Assembly: GCF_002008315.2 (NCBI RefSeq)
Contig: NZ_MVDG02000001.1
Location: 2,728,001 to 2,792,000, forward strand
Length of the DNA: 64,000 nt
Direction of reading: 5' to 3'
Origin: Arthrobacter sp. KBS0703
GTDB taxonomy: Bacteria; Actinomycetota; Actinomycetes; Actinomycetales; Micrococcaceae
Shown: piece by piece, positions 31,004 to 40,089 of the stretch
Position numbering within the stretch: position 1 is the first letter of the stretch
How the letters are laid out: every line of letters starts with the position of its first letter
The notes under the pieces: generated by a model
Told to the model about the DNA's origin: nothing
Seen by the model: the letters and a program-made list of their open reading frames with translations, nothing else
Databases searched by the model: none
Position numbers and translations under genes: made by a program

Positions 31004-31035
31004 GCGGGTGGCTGGCATATCTGCCAGCCACCCGC
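31004..31035. terminator. Palindromic terminator, family copy 2
   Basis: A 14-bp perfect stem (GCGGGTGGCTGGCA and complement, loop TATC) lies between convergent genes. It shares the GCGGGTGGC-GGCA core with copies at 27915 and 37877. Confidence 0.8.
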
Positions 31036-31061
31036 CGTCGTGCGTTCCCGTTTTGCCGAGC

Positions 31062-31529
31062 TCAACGCGACGGCACTTGGTCCACGAACGGGACCTGGGC
31101 GACGTACTGCTGGTACAGCTTTAGTGCGTCGTCAATGGGGATGTGGCCAAAGTTCAACGTGTCCTGCAGGCCGTCGAGTTGTGCGTTCGCTGTCTCTGCC
31201 GCAGTGACCCTGTCAGCCAGGGCATGTGAGTTGGCAAAGTTAGTGGCCAGCGCGGCTGCTACGGACAGGATTACCGCTGCCAGGCACAGAAATCGCCACA
31301 CCACGGAATCGTCGCCCAGCGAAAATATGCCCTGGACCGCTTCGGTGAACCCTGTGCCGCCGGCCGCCGGTCCGGCGGTGAGCATGGCGGCCAGTGCGCT
31401 GCCCACGATGCTGATGTTTGACAGCCTGTTCCGGCGGGGCCGTTCCCGCCCCAGATAGGAGCGGATGGCTTGTTGCCTCTGTTCGATGCGGTCGGACAGT
31501 CTCTGCCGCGTTTCCGGTGATTCGTCCAT
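31062..31529 (-). CDS. Two-helix membrane protein, tandem paralogue A
   Basis: The 155-residue protein has a charged N-terminal helix (RQRLSDRIEQRQQAIRSYLG), one membrane helix near residues 38-62 (NISIVGSALAAMLTAGPAAG), a short loop, a second near 77-97 (WRFLCLAAVILSVAAALATN), and a C-terminal helical tail (ALADRVTAAETANAQLDGLQ) ending PFVDQVPSR. The gene upstream codes for a protein of the same length and about two-thirds identity. The helix-2TM-helix plan recalls SLATT-type domains, but no clear family is recognised and no nucleotidyltransferase or STING-like partner is adjacent. Confidence 0.75.
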   Translation of the reverse strand: MDESPETRQRLSDRIEQRQQAIRSYLGRERPRRNRLSNISIVGSALAAMLTAGPAAGGTGFTEAVQGIFSLGDDSVVWRFLCLAAVILSVAAALATNFANSHALADRVTAAETANAQLDGLQDTLNFGHIPIDDALKLYQQYVAQVPFVDQVPSR

Positions 31530-31680
31530 GATCTGCTACCAGCCTTCCTGTCGGACGGTTGCGATCAGGATCCCACCGCACCCGTGACCGGTCCAGACTC
31601 GGCCGCTCCGGTGCCGGCAGCCGCGATTGGCCGCAGGGAAGCGAGGCATGGCGGGCAAAGAAGGACGCGCTCTCGCTACG

Positions 31681-32148
31681 TCAGCGCGCGGGTACTTGGT
31701 CCATGAACGTTACGTGGGAAACATATTGCTTAAATAGCATCGCGGCTTCGTCGAGGGCTAAGTGTCCGAAGTTCAGAGACAGCTGCAGCCCTTCCAACTG
31801 TGCAATCGCCGTTTCGGCCGCGCTGACTTTTTCGGCGAGAGCCTGGGAGTTGGCGAAGTTCGTGGCCAGCCCCGCCCCGACGGACAGAATCACAGCACCT
31901 AGGCATAAAGCACGCCAAACGATTGAAGCGTCACCCAGGGACAATGTGTCCTGAACCGCTCCCGTGAACTCCGTGCCTCCGAACGCAGGCCCTGCCGTGA
32001 ACATGGCCGCCAGCACACTCCCGACCACGCTGAATTCTGTGAGTTTGTGCCGGCGCGGCAGCTGCCGTCCCAGATAGGATCGGATGTCCTGCTGTTTCTG
32101 GTCGATGCGGTCGGACAAGCTCTGACGAGTCTCCGGTGAATCGTCCAT
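31681..32148 (-). CDS. Two-helix membrane protein, tandem paralogue B
   Basis: The 155-residue protein begins MDDSPETRQSLSDRIDQKQQ and mirrors paralogue A along its full length, with membrane helices near residues 38-62 and 77-97 and tail ALAEKVSAAETAIAQLEGLQ. The start codons are exactly 619 bases apart. Upstream bases also match (GGAAG-CTGGT-GCAGA before each ATG, and GCGATCAGGATCCCACC further up), so the duplicated unit includes its own promoter region and each copy may be transcribed separately. Most differences lie in the loop and the tail. The function is unknown. Confidence 0.75.
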   Translation of the reverse strand: MDDSPETRQSLSDRIDQKQQDIRSYLGRQLPRRHKLTEFSVVGSVLAAMFTAGPAFGGTEFTGAVQDTLSLGDASIVWRALCLGAVILSVGAGLATNFANSQALAEKVSAAETAIAQLEGLQLSLNFGHLALDEAAMLFKQYVSHVTFMDQVPAR

Positions 32149-32388
32149 GGTCTGCCACCAGCTTCCCTCTCCGAGAGTGTGCGATCAGGATCCCACCACC
32201 ACAGATTCCCGGTCCAGAGTCAATAACAACGGACGCTGCGAGCGGCAACGGACCGACACGAAAAACGGGACAGGCTTGTCTCCCTGTCCGGGGCCCGCGG
32301 GCTTGTGTAACTTTAGGTTCTAGTGGCGGGACTGCAACGGCGCAGTCCCGCCCCGCCTGACGCGAGCACCGGACGAGAGGCAACGAAC

Positions 32389-33681
32389 ATGGCAAAGACA
32401 TCGGGTGTGGCACCACGGCTGGCCAAGGCACTGGCCGTAGTCCTGGGCACGGAGGAGATCCCCATCAGGCTGCGGGCATGGGACGGCTCGGAAGCAGGTC
32501 CGGCAGATGCGCCGGTCATCGAGTTCCGGTCCCGCCGGGCGTTGCGGCGGATGCTGTGGTCCCCCGGTCAGCTGGGCCTGAGCCGGGCCTACGTAGCCGG
32601 CGAAATTGAAGCACACGGCGACATCTTCGCCACTTTCACGGCCCTGAGTTCCGCGGGCAAGTTCGCTGAGCCCGGCCCCTTCCGCAAGCCAACCCCACGT
32701 GAGCTGGGGACGCTGCTCACCACCGCCGTCAGTGTGGGCGCGGTTGGGCCGAATCCCGCGCCGCCGCCGGAGGAAGCGAAGGTGGAAAAGCACGGCCGAC
32801 GGCACTCGAAGAAGCGGGATGCCGCGGCGATCTCGCACCATTACGACGTCGGCAACGACTTCTACCGCCTGGTCCTCGGGCCGTCGATGGTGTACTCCTG
32901 CGCGGTCTTTGACAGCGAGGACACCTCTCTTGAGGCCGCCCAGGAAGCGAAGCTCGATCTGGTCTGCCGCAAGCTCGGGCTGAAGCCCGGGATGCGGGTG
33001 CTGGACGTGGGCTGCGGCTGGGGCAGCTTTGCCCTGCATGCCGCGGAGCGCTACGAGGTAAACGTCGTCGGCGTGACGCTGTCCACCGAGCAGGCGGAAC
33101 GGGCCCGCAAACGGGTGGCCGAGGCCGGGCTGACCGAGCGCGTGGACATCCGCGTCCAGGATTACCGCGACATCGACGACGGGCCGTTCGACGCGATCAG
33201 CTCCATCGGCATGTCTGAGCACGTCGGCCGCGAACAGCTCGGGCATTACGTCTCCACGCTGCACGGGCTGCTGCGCCCGGGCGGCCTGCTGCTCAACCAC
33301 GCCATTTCGTGGAACGCCGGGCCCACCGAGGACGACCCCGATTCGTTCATCCCCCGCTACGTCTTCCCCGACGGCGAGATGCTGAGCCTTTCGGACATGG
33401 TGGTGGCGCTGGAGGGCGGCCGCTTCGAAGTGCTCGACGTCGAGGCCCTCCGCCGGCACTACGCCCTGACCCTGCGCGCCTGGGTACGGAACCTCGAAGA
33501 GAATTGGGACGAGGCCGTTCGGCTCGCCGGCGCGGGCAGGGCCCGGATCTGGCGGCTGTACATGGCATCGAGCGCACTGGGCTTCGAGAACGGGCTGACC
33601 GGCGTAAACCAGGTGCTGGTGCAAAAGCACGGCGGCGAAGAAGCACCGCTGCGGCTCAGGAAGTGGACGGCTGCTGGTTAA
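32389..33681 (+). CDS. Cyclopropane-fatty-acyl-phospholipid synthase family methyltransferase
   Basis: The start MAKTSGVAPR follows GAGAGG. The N-terminal third is the lipid-binding part of the family (FRSRRALRRMLWSPGQLGLS, RAYVAGEIEAHGD). The SAM-dependent core follows with SHHYDVGNDFY, the SAM motif VLDVGCGWGSFALHAA, VGVTLSTEQAERARKR and SIGMSEHVGREQ. At 430 residues it has full length. The enzyme would add a methylene or methyl group from SAM to unsaturated acyl chains of membrane phospholipids; actinobacterial relatives also make 10-methyl fatty acids, so the product is open. The stop codon region GCTGGTTAAACC is a diverged REP-like repeat. Confidence 0.92.
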   Translation: MAKTSGVAPRLAKALAVVLGTEEIPIRLRAWDGSEAGPADAPVIEFRSRRALRRMLWSPGQLGLSRAYVAGEIEAHGDIFATFTALSSAGKFAEPGPFRKPTPRELGTLLTTAVSVGAVGPNPAPPPEEAKVEKHGRRHSKKRDAAAISHHYDVGNDFYRLVLGPSMVYSCAVFDSEDTSLEAAQEAKLDLVCRKLGLKPGMRVLDVGCGWGSFALHAAERYEVNVVGVTLSTEQAERARKRVAEAGLTERVDIRVQDYRDIDDGPFDAISSIGMSEHVGREQLGHYVSTLHGLLRPGGLLLNHAISWNAGPTEDDPDSFIPRYVFPDGEMLSLSDMVVALEGGRFEVLDVEALRRHYALTLRAWVRNLEENWDEAVRLAGAGRARIWRLYMASSALGFENGLTGVNQVLVQKHGGEEAPLRLRKWTAAG

Positions 33682-33690
33682 ACCCCTGGA

Positions 33691-33738
33691 TCTCGACAGG
33701 CTCGATCAGCGGCGAGCGCTGGTTGAGCCTGTCGAACC
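33691..33738 (+). repeat. REP-like inverted pair
   Basis: TCTCGACAGGCTCGATCAGC and CGCTGGTTGAGCCTGTCGAA face each other with a short gap and can form a 19-bp imperfect stem. This is the clearest paired copy in the window and lies between convergent genes. Confidence 0.8.
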
Positions 33739-33753
33739 TAGCGGGCCAGCGGG

Positions 33754-34023
33754 CTACTCACCCATGCCGGGGTGGACCTTTACGAAGTCGATCTTGTTGC
33801 CCGGGCTGGCCTTCTTCTTCGCCGGGGACCTCGTGAAGCCTTTCGCGTCCAGGTGGTTCTGGGCACGGTATTCGGCGAGCGCGTCGTCGTAGGCCTTGTT
33901 GAGCCGGCCGCCCGCGACCTGTTCCGTCGTGCCGTCGGCAAACGTGATGGAAATCAGGACGCTTTCCGGGAAGTGCCGGCTCATCCGGATGAAGCCTTCT
34001 GTGTCCTGCTGGAGAGTAATCAT
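33754..34023 (-). CDS. Small protein of unknown function
   Basis: The start MITLQQDTEGFIRMSRHFPE is preferred because GAAAGCGGAA precedes it. The 89-residue product has a beta-strand region (VLISITFADGTTEQVAGGRL), a helix NKAYDDALAEYRAQ and a basic C-terminal part (SPAKKKASPGNKIDFVKVHP). The mix of a small beta unit with a Lys-rich tail suggests a soluble protein, maybe nucleic-acid associated. No family is recognised. Confidence 0.65.
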   Translation of the reverse strand: MITLQQDTEGFIRMSRHFPESVLISITFADGTTEQVAGGRLNKAYDDALAEYRAQNHLDAKGFTRSPAKKKASPGNKIDFVKVHPGMGE

Positions 34024-34166
34024 GGTGTTCCGCTTTCGTGGTCGTGGCTTCAAGTCTCCCGCACTTTCGGCCTGCAAAGTGCGGCGCCCCCATCACACGG
34101 GATCATGACAACGAAATGTACCCGCGGCAACGCCGCCGTGAACCCCGCTCCTGCTAGCCTCCTCCT

Positions 34167-35642
34167 ATGACAACCGGACCGATGGTCGGGTCAACCGATC
34201 CTCGCGGGACGGCCCCGGAGATAACGCCTGCGGACACGCCGGCTGATCCGGCCAACGTCAATCCCCCACCTCCGGCGGCTCCCCCGAGCCCGGCCCGCAC
34301 CTGGAGTTTACAGCGTGAGTGGTCCAGGGCCTTCGTCTTCATGCTGTCGGCGCTGATACTTGGGGCGATCGTCACTATTGTGGGTGTGCGGGCCGTGGTC
34401 CACCAGCTGGAGACGACGGCCCACCAGATACAGCTCGAGTCCCGCGCGGCAGCAACGTTGGCCGCCGCGGTTGACGACCACGAGCAGCTTGGGCACCAGA
34501 TCCTGGCCGATGCGCCGGTGAACCGCGAGGCGTTCATCCTGCAGCAGCGCGAAGTCTCGAAGCTCTTCGATGACACCGCAGGGGTCCTGCCGGAGGAGGA
34601 CGGCATGCAGTCCGCCCTCCGTCTTGGCCGGCAGGACTGGCAGGCGGCCCTGACGGCGCGCGGCCTTTGGGGAAACCAGGTGCTGGAACTCAAGGGGAAC
34701 CACGTGGCGGAGACTCCCGCCTTCGCCACGGCCAGCAAGGGCGTGCGCGACAAACTCATAGGCATCCAGAGGTCCGCCCTCGAAGCGCTGGACAGGGGGC
34801 TCGTTGACACCGGCGACCTTGAACAGCTGCTCATTGTGGGCAGGACGGGGCTGCTGACCGTGGCTGTCGGCGCCACCCTCTACTTCCGGCGCCGCATGGT
34901 CAAGGACCTGATGCGGCCGGTGAACAGCCTGCGCCGCGGCGTCCATAAGCTGCAGGCCGGTGACTACGGCCACCGCATCAGCGTTGCCCGGCGGGACGAG
35001 CTGGGCGAGCTGGCCACCGCGTTCAACGGGATGGCAGCCGCGCTGCAGGACAGCCACAGGATACTGACGCACCGCGCCACGCACGACGCCCTCACCGGAC
35101 TCGCCAACCGCTCCGCCCTGACCGAGCGGCTGGCCGGATCGTTCGCCTCCGGAAGCGACCTCAGGACGCAGCACGAGGGCCTGCTTTTCATTGACATCGA
35201 CGACTTCAAGGACGTCAACGACTCCTTCGGCCATGAGGGCGGCGACGAACTCCTCGTCCAGCTGGCTGCCCGGCTCCGGGCCAGCGTCCGCAGCCACGAC
35301 ATGGTGGCCCGGCTGGGCGGCGACGAGTTCGCCGTCGTCGTTCTGGATAACGACGACGGCACTCCCGCGACGGGGCCCGTCGCCGAACGGATTTACGAGA
35401 CGCTGAGCGAGCCGTTTCTCATCGGCGATCTTCCGCTGACCGTGTCGGTGAGCATCGGCGTGGCCCAGCGGAGCGCCGAAACGGCCGACGCCGCGGAGTT
35501 GCTGCGGCAGGCGGATTCCGCCATGTACGCGGCAAAACACGGCGGGAAGGCGCGCTACGAGGTCTACAACCGCGAGGCGAACCAGCTGAAACGGCAGGTG
35601 CGGCCGTCGCTGTCCGGCCAGGCCACAGACAGCTCCTCCTGA
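34167..35642 (+). CDS. Membrane HAMP-GGDEF diguanylate cyclase
   Basis: The 491-residue protein has a Pro-rich N-terminal stretch, a membrane helix near 56-76 (FVFMLSALILGAIVTIVGVR), an extracytoplasmic helical sensor of about 145 residues, a second helix near 224-242 (IVGRTGLLTVAVGATLYF), a HAMP segment (DLMRPVNSLRRGVHKLQAGD), and a GGDEF domain with DALTGLANRSALTERL and intact RLGGDEF near residue 387. No EAL is present, so it should make c-di-GMP only. No I-site RxxD is obvious before the motif. It complements the dual-domain protein at 11668. The start lacks a strong ribosome site. Confidence 0.92.
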   Translation: MTTGPMVGSTDPRGTAPEITPADTPADPANVNPPPPAAPPSPARTWSLQREWSRAFVFMLSALILGAIVTIVGVRAVVHQLETTAHQIQLESRAAATLAAAVDDHEQLGHQILADAPVNREAFILQQREVSKLFDDTAGVLPEEDGMQSALRLGRQDWQAALTARGLWGNQVLELKGNHVAETPAFATASKGVRDKLIGIQRSALEALDRGLVDTGDLEQLLIVGRTGLLTVAVGATLYFRRRMVKDLMRPVNSLRRGVHKLQAGDYGHRISVARRDELGELATAFNGMAAALQDSHRILTHRATHDALTGLANRSALTERLAGSFASGSDLRTQHEGLLFIDIDDFKDVNDSFGHEGGDELLVQLAARLRASVRSHDMVARLGGDEFAVVVLDNDDGTPATGPVAERIYETLSEPFLIGDLPLTVSVSIGVAQRSAETADAAELLRQADSAMYAAKHGGKARYEVYNREANQLKRQVRPSLSGQATDSSS

Positions 35643-35671
35643 AGCGCCCGCCACGGGCGTACACTCCTGCC

Positions 35672-36970
35672 ATGGGACCGGTAAATGCCGCTGCCAACAG
35701 CATGGAATTCCGCCCGGGCGATGATGCCCAGGAGGTGGACACCCTGGTGGTCGGCGCCGGGCAGGCTGGCCTGGCCACGAGCTACTGGCTGAGCCAGGCC
35801 GGCGTCCAACACCAGCTGCTCGAGCGGCGCCCCGCCCTCGGAGGCGCGTGGCAGGACCGGTGGGACGCGTTCGTCCTGAACACGCCGAACTTTTCGCTCG
35901 CGCTGCCCGGCATGCCCTACGACGGGCCCGAACCGGAAGCCTTTATGCCGCGCGCGGACGTGGTGGACTACATGCGGAAGTACGCGGAGACGGTCGGCGC
36001 GCCGGTACGCACGGACACGGACGTCACGCGGATCGCCCCCAGCGGCGGCGGATTCAGCGCGGAAACGAACCGGGGCGGCTGGCGGGCACGCAACGTGGTG
36101 CTGGCCACCGGCGGCTACCAGAAACCGAAGATCCCCGCAGTTTCCGCGAAACTGCCAGGCAGCATCCTGCAGCTGCACACCGATGCCTACCGCAACCCGG
36201 AGCAGCTGCCTGCGGGCGCCGTCCTGATCGTGGGCACCGGCCAGTCCGGCGGCCAGATCGCGGAGGAGCTGCTCGCCGCCGGCCGCGAGATCCACCTGGC
36301 CGTGTACACCTGCCCGGAGGCGCCGCGCCGGTACCGCGGCCGGGACATCCTCTTCTGGATGATGCACCTTGCCGAGCACGGGCCCAAGTACGGACTCAAC
36401 GGCCTCACCACGGGGCAGCTGCCCTCCCCCGCGGCGCGGTTCGCCTGCAACCCGCTGGTGTCCGGCGCCGACGGCGGCCACGACATCCGCCTCCGGAACC
36501 TCGGCCGCCGAGGCGTCCGGCTGCACGGCCACCTGGAAGCAGCCGACGACGGCGGCCTCGTCTTCAGCGACGACCTCGCCGAGCGTCTGGCCACAGTCGA
36601 GACAGCGTTCTACCAGCGCATGCAGCCGATGTTCGATGCGTACATCGCCGCGGCCGGGATTTCGGCGCCGGCGGCGGAAGCGCCCAGGGCGGATGACTGG
36701 CTCCCCGCCGGACCCGCGCGGGTGAACCTGGCGGCGGAAAACATCACGTCAGTCATCTGGGCCACCGGCTACCGGCTGGACTTCAGCATCCTGGACATCC
36801 CGGTCCTGGACGAGTGGAACTATCCCCGGCACAGCCGCGGCGTCACCGAACACCCCGGCCTGTACGCCGTGGGGCTGCCCTGGCTGACGAGCCACGGCTC
36901 ATCGATCTTCGCCGGCGTGGGCCGGGACGCGAAGTACATCGCGGAGCACATCGCCGGCAACGCTGGTTGA
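35672..36970 (+). CDS. FAD-dependent flavin monooxygenase-like oxidoreductase (CzcO type)
   Basis: The protein has an FAD-binding Rossmann motif VVGAGQAGLATSYWLSQAGV followed by ERRPALGGAW, and a second dinucleotide motif LIVGTGQSGGQIAEELLAAG for NADPH, the arrangement of flavin-containing and Baeyer-Villiger-type monooxygenases. The conserved ATG-type segment WATGYRLDF near the C-end also fits. The full FMO fingerprint FxGxxxHxxx(Y/F) is not clearly seen. The substrate is unknown. It starts 30 bases after the diguanylate cyclase and may be cotranscribed. The stop TGA lies within a REP-like repeat, making the C-terminal AG residues part of the repeat. Confidence 0.88.
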   Translation: MGPVNAAANSMEFRPGDDAQEVDTLVVGAGQAGLATSYWLSQAGVQHQLLERRPALGGAWQDRWDAFVLNTPNFSLALPGMPYDGPEPEAFMPRADVVDYMRKYAETVGAPVRTDTDVTRIAPSGGGFSAETNRGGWRARNVVLATGGYQKPKIPAVSAKLPGSILQLHTDAYRNPEQLPAGAVLIVGTGQSGGQIAEELLAAGREIHLAVYTCPEAPRRYRGRDILFWMMHLAEHGPKYGLNGLTTGQLPSPAARFACNPLVSGADGGHDIRLRNLGRRGVRLHGHLEAADDGGLVFSDDLAERLATVETAFYQRMQPMFDAYIAAAGISAPAAEAPRADDWLPAGPARVNLAAENITSVIWATGYRLDFSILDIPVLDEWNYPRHSRGVTEHPGLYAVGLPWLTSHGSSIFAGVGRDAKYIAEHIAGNAG

Positions 36971-36982
36971 GTCTGTCGAAAC
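36961..36982 (+). repeat. REP-like repeat carrying a stop codon
   Basis: CGCTGGTTGAGTCTGTCGAA supplies the last two codons and the stop of the monooxygenase gene. Confidence 0.75.
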
Positions 36983-37002
36983 CGAGGCCTCGAGAACCCC
37001 GC

Positions 37003-37815
37003 CTACCCCGCACCCACAGCGGCGAATTCCACCTGCGCCGCCAACCCGGCCGCGCGGAACCATTCCTTGGCTCTTGCCTGGACCGAAGGCATCGCGAGCT
37101 GCCCAACAACCCGTGCAGGCGGTCCATCGAAGACTGATTTCCCGTCCTGCAGGTCTTCCGCGGTCACGCTGGCTGCGAGGTGCCGAAAGAGAGCCGGCTG
37201 GTCCAGGAAGGGAAGCTTCTCGCCCCGGCCATCGGTCAGAACACCCCAGCTCGAGGCAAAGAGCGAGAAGGACTCCGGCCGCTCGCCGTTGTCCAATACC
37301 AGCGGACAGTCCTCGCCATTGAGTTCAATCCGCTGGTAGTTCGGTTCGGTCTCGTCGAGCGCCATCAGTTGGCACTCATCAAGCCACGCCACCCACACGG
37401 TGCTGCGCCTTCCCCGCCGGGAATACGGAGCGGCCGCGATATAGCCGGCCTTACTCACGTGCGCCGAGTGGCCCACAGCGACGTGGTGTAACTGGGCACG
37501 GACCAGCGGCAGAATTCCGCTGACGGGATGCCTGAACCGAGCGAACTTTCGCCTCAGGACGTCGGGACTGGAATTCGAGCCGATGGAGACCACGGGAGAC
37601 CGGGAGTCCAGCGGCTCCGCATTGGCTTCCGCCAGGGCCTCACTGAGGCAGGAGGAAAGCGAATCGTCTTCGCCATCCAGCAGGGTCGACTGCCCCAGCG
37701 GCAGGTCGGCTGCCAGCTGCAGCGAAATGAAATCACCGCCATGCATGACACCCGAGGCTTCAGGCGGACTCCACGGATATTGCAGCGGATCGATCTGGTG
37801 AGTACACACAGACAT
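37003..37815 (-). CDS. Protein with a gamma-glutamylcyclotransferase-like core
   Basis: The 270-residue protein has VVSIGSNSSPDVLRRKF near residue 75, resembling the YGSN-x-LP-x-L-x-R start of the GGCT/AIG2-like fold, followed by strands around YIAAAPY and VWVAWLDECQLMALDETEPN, like the conserved L-D-x-x-E-x-Y region whose Glu is catalytic in cyclotransferases. About 70 N-terminal and 80 C-terminal residues are extra to the core. The fold assignment is tentative and the substrate unknown. It is monocistronic and upstream of it lies a palindromic terminator of the preceding small gene. Confidence 0.65.
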   Translation of the reverse strand: MSVCTHQIDPLQYPWSPPEASGVMHGGDFISLQLAADLPLGQSTLLDGEDDSLSSCLSEALAEANAEPLDSRSPVVSIGSNSSPDVLRRKFARFRHPVSGILPLVRAQLHHVAVGHSAHVSKAGYIAAAPYSRRGRRSTVWVAWLDECQLMALDETEPNYQRIELNGEDCPLVLDNGERPESFSLFASSWGVLTDGRGEKLPFLDQPALFRHLAASVTAEDLQDGKSVFDGPPARVVGQLAMPSVQARAKEWFRAAGLAAQVEFAAVGAG

Positions 37816-37876
37816 ATATCGACCCTACTCCTCGCGGCTGGGCACAGGAACCGCGGGTGAGGGCGGATCATGAGCA

Positions 37877-37918
37877 CGACGGCGGGAGGCCGGCAGATCT
37901 GCCGGCCTCCCGCCGTCG
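37877..37918 (-). terminator. Perfect 42-bp palindrome, family copy 3
   Basis: Left arm 37877-37897 (CGACGGCGGGAGGCCGGCAG...) and right arm 37898-37918 are exact complements with AGATCT at the centre. It shares its core with copies at 27915 and 31004 and lies between two leftward genes. Confidence 0.8.
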
Positions 37919-37920
37919 GC

Positions 37921-37943
37921 CGCTGGTTGAGCTTGCCGAAACC
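37921..37943 (+). repeat. REP-like repeat
   Basis: CGCTGGTTGAGCTTGCCGAA abuts the palindrome of copy 3. Confidence 0.7.
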
Positions 37944-37970
37944 AGCCGCCGCTGAAGTCGGCCGAACCCG

Positions 37971-38132
37971 CTAAAACCGCGCCTCCGAAAACGGCACGCT
38001 CGGAAGGTTGCCCGCTTTCCACGGCTCGGTGGAGCGCACACCGGGAGTGTGGCCCCGGCCGTCGGTGATGACGGACCGGACGGTGGCCGAGACAACGCCG
38101 AGTCCGACGAACAGGAGGATGAGCAGTTCCAT
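37971..38132 (-). CDS. Small single-pass membrane protein, paralogue of the 1025-1204 gene
   Basis: The 53-residue product begins MELLILLFVGLGVVSATVRS, one membrane helix near residues 2-17, and ends with tail GRGHTPGVRSTEPWKAGNLP-SVPFSEARF. GAGGTG lies 8 bases before the ATG. The tail shares GRGH-x-P, PW-x-AGNLPS-x-P and the terminal RF with the 59-residue protein at the left end of the window. Conservation concentrated in the soluble tail suggests that this part binds a partner. The BTAD regulator gene is divergent, 110 bases away. Confidence 0.75.
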   Translation of the reverse strand: MELLILLFVGLGVVSATVRSVITDGRGHTPGVRSTEPWKAGNLPSVPFSEARF

Positions 38133-39181
38133 GGTGGTGCACCTCGGTTGAGTGTGTGCTGATTGGGTGATTTCAGTGTGTCCGCCCTGCGTGTGAGCAA
38201 GCGTGTGAGGCAGCGCAGACGCCGGGAAGCCGCAGCAGTACCATGGGCGGTATGGCCGAGACGTGGATCCGGCTCCTCGGTCCGCCGCGGATCGAGTCCC
38301 CTGGCACAACTCCCCCGCAGCCCCGGGGCCGCAAGGCCTGGGCGGTGCTGGCCTACCTCGCGCTGCAGGCGGACGCCACAGGCCGGTCCCGGACAGCCGC
38401 GCTGCTGTTTCCGGATGCCGAGGATCCGCTCGGCGCGCTGCGCTGGAACCTGTCCGAGCTGCGGCGGGCCCTCGACGGCGTGGAAATCGCCGGCGATCCC
38501 CTGCGGCTGGGCCGTTCAGCCGCCGTGGCGCTGCGACGCTATGCAGGCAGTCCACTCGGGCGGCCTGGGAGGACTCGATCCCCGCACGCTCGATGGCCAG
38601 TTGCTGGAAGGGCTGTCCTTCGCCGATTGTCCCGTCTTTGATTCCTGGCTGGCGGACCAGCGCTACCGCCTCGACAACGTGGTCCAGTCCCTGCTCTATG
38701 AGGCCTCGCTGGCCGCACTTGCTGCGGGCAATCCGGGTGAGGCGGTGGAGCTGACGACGCTCGCGCTGCACCGGGATCCGTTCCATGCGGATTGCAACGC
38801 CGTTCTGGTCAAGGCGCTCGTGGCACTGGGCGAGCACCGCCGGGCCCGGGAGCACGTCACCAAATGCGGGAACCTCTACCGCCAGGAGCTGGGCCTGCCG
38901 CTGCCAGCGGAAATCCGGCAGGCCCTGTCCGCTGCCGCTCCGGAGGCGGACCCCGGCATCCGTGCCACTGCGGCGACAGTGCGGTCCTATCTCGACGCCG
39001 GCGGCGCCTCACTTTGGGCGGGCGCCGTCGACCGGGGGCTGGATCAGTTACGGCTCGCCGTCGTGCTGGCCCAGCGCACCGGCGACGACCATCTGCTCGC
39101 CGAGTCCCTCGTGACGCTGTCCGGGGCGCTGATCCACCAAGCCGGCGGCCGCGGCGCCGAGGTGGCGGACTTCCTGCACCG

Positions 39182-39219
39182 CTGTCTCTTATACACATCT
39201 AGATGTGTATAAGAGACAG
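39182..39219. other. Nextera mate-pair junction adapter (artefact)
   Basis: Same 38-base palindrome, inside the BTAD regulator gene and only 44 bases before a second copy. Confidence 0.97.
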
Positions 39220-39263
39220 GGCCCGACGGCGCCTCCCGCACTGCCGCCGCGGCGTACCGCGAG

Positions 39264-39301
39264 CTGTCTCTTATACACATCTAGATGTGTATAAGAGACA
39301 G
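39264..39301. other. Nextera mate-pair junction adapter (artefact)
   Basis: Second copy inside the BTAD regulator gene; sequence between YRE and VQRG codons appears to be lost here. Confidence 0.97.
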
Positions 39302-40089
39302 GTGCAGCGGGGCGTCCCGGACCGCGCGGCCGGCTGGCTTGACCGGGCGATGCGGGCTGCCGAGGGATTCCCCGACGAACAGGCAAGAATTCTCGGGATC
39401 CAAGGCATGCTCGCCTCGGATACCGCCCGGTATGAAGACGCCGTGACAGCGCTGACCGAGTCCGGAAGGCTCGCCGAAGAACTCCGGAACCGCCGGCAGC
39501 AGGCCTTCAGCGAGGCGCTGCTCGGCAGGGTGCGGCTGCTCCGCGGCGAACTGGATCAGGCGGCCAGTTCACTGGACCAGGCCCGCGACTGGATCGCCGG
39601 AGAACACTGGACGGCGTTCGAACCGTTTGTCGACGGCGTGCGGGGCGAAACATATCTGGCCGCCGGTCGGCTGGAGGAAGCTGCGGAACTGATCGACCGG
39701 TCCTGGGTCATGGCCGATCTGGCGGGTGACCACTGCTACATGGCGTTGGCGGCAGGCGCCGAGGCACGGCTGTTCCTGGCGCACGGCGATCTGGTGGCCG
39801 CGGAACACTGGGTTGGCCGCGGCCTTGAACCCAAGCCGTGGTACCTCTGGTATTCGGCGCGGCTGCTGGATACCGCGGCGGAAGTCGCCATCGCCGTCCG
39901 GTCCCCCCGGGCTTCAGAGTTCGTCGGGCGGCTGCTCGAACTGGCGAGCCGCAGTGGAATGCGGGAGTTCGTGGTGCGGGCCCAGTCGCACCGGGCGGTG
40001 CTCGGCGACGAGGCAGCCGCCCAGACGGTGCCCTGGCTGGCGAAGGAGATCGACAACCCGGCGTTGGAGGCGTTCCTGGCGAAGCGGCA

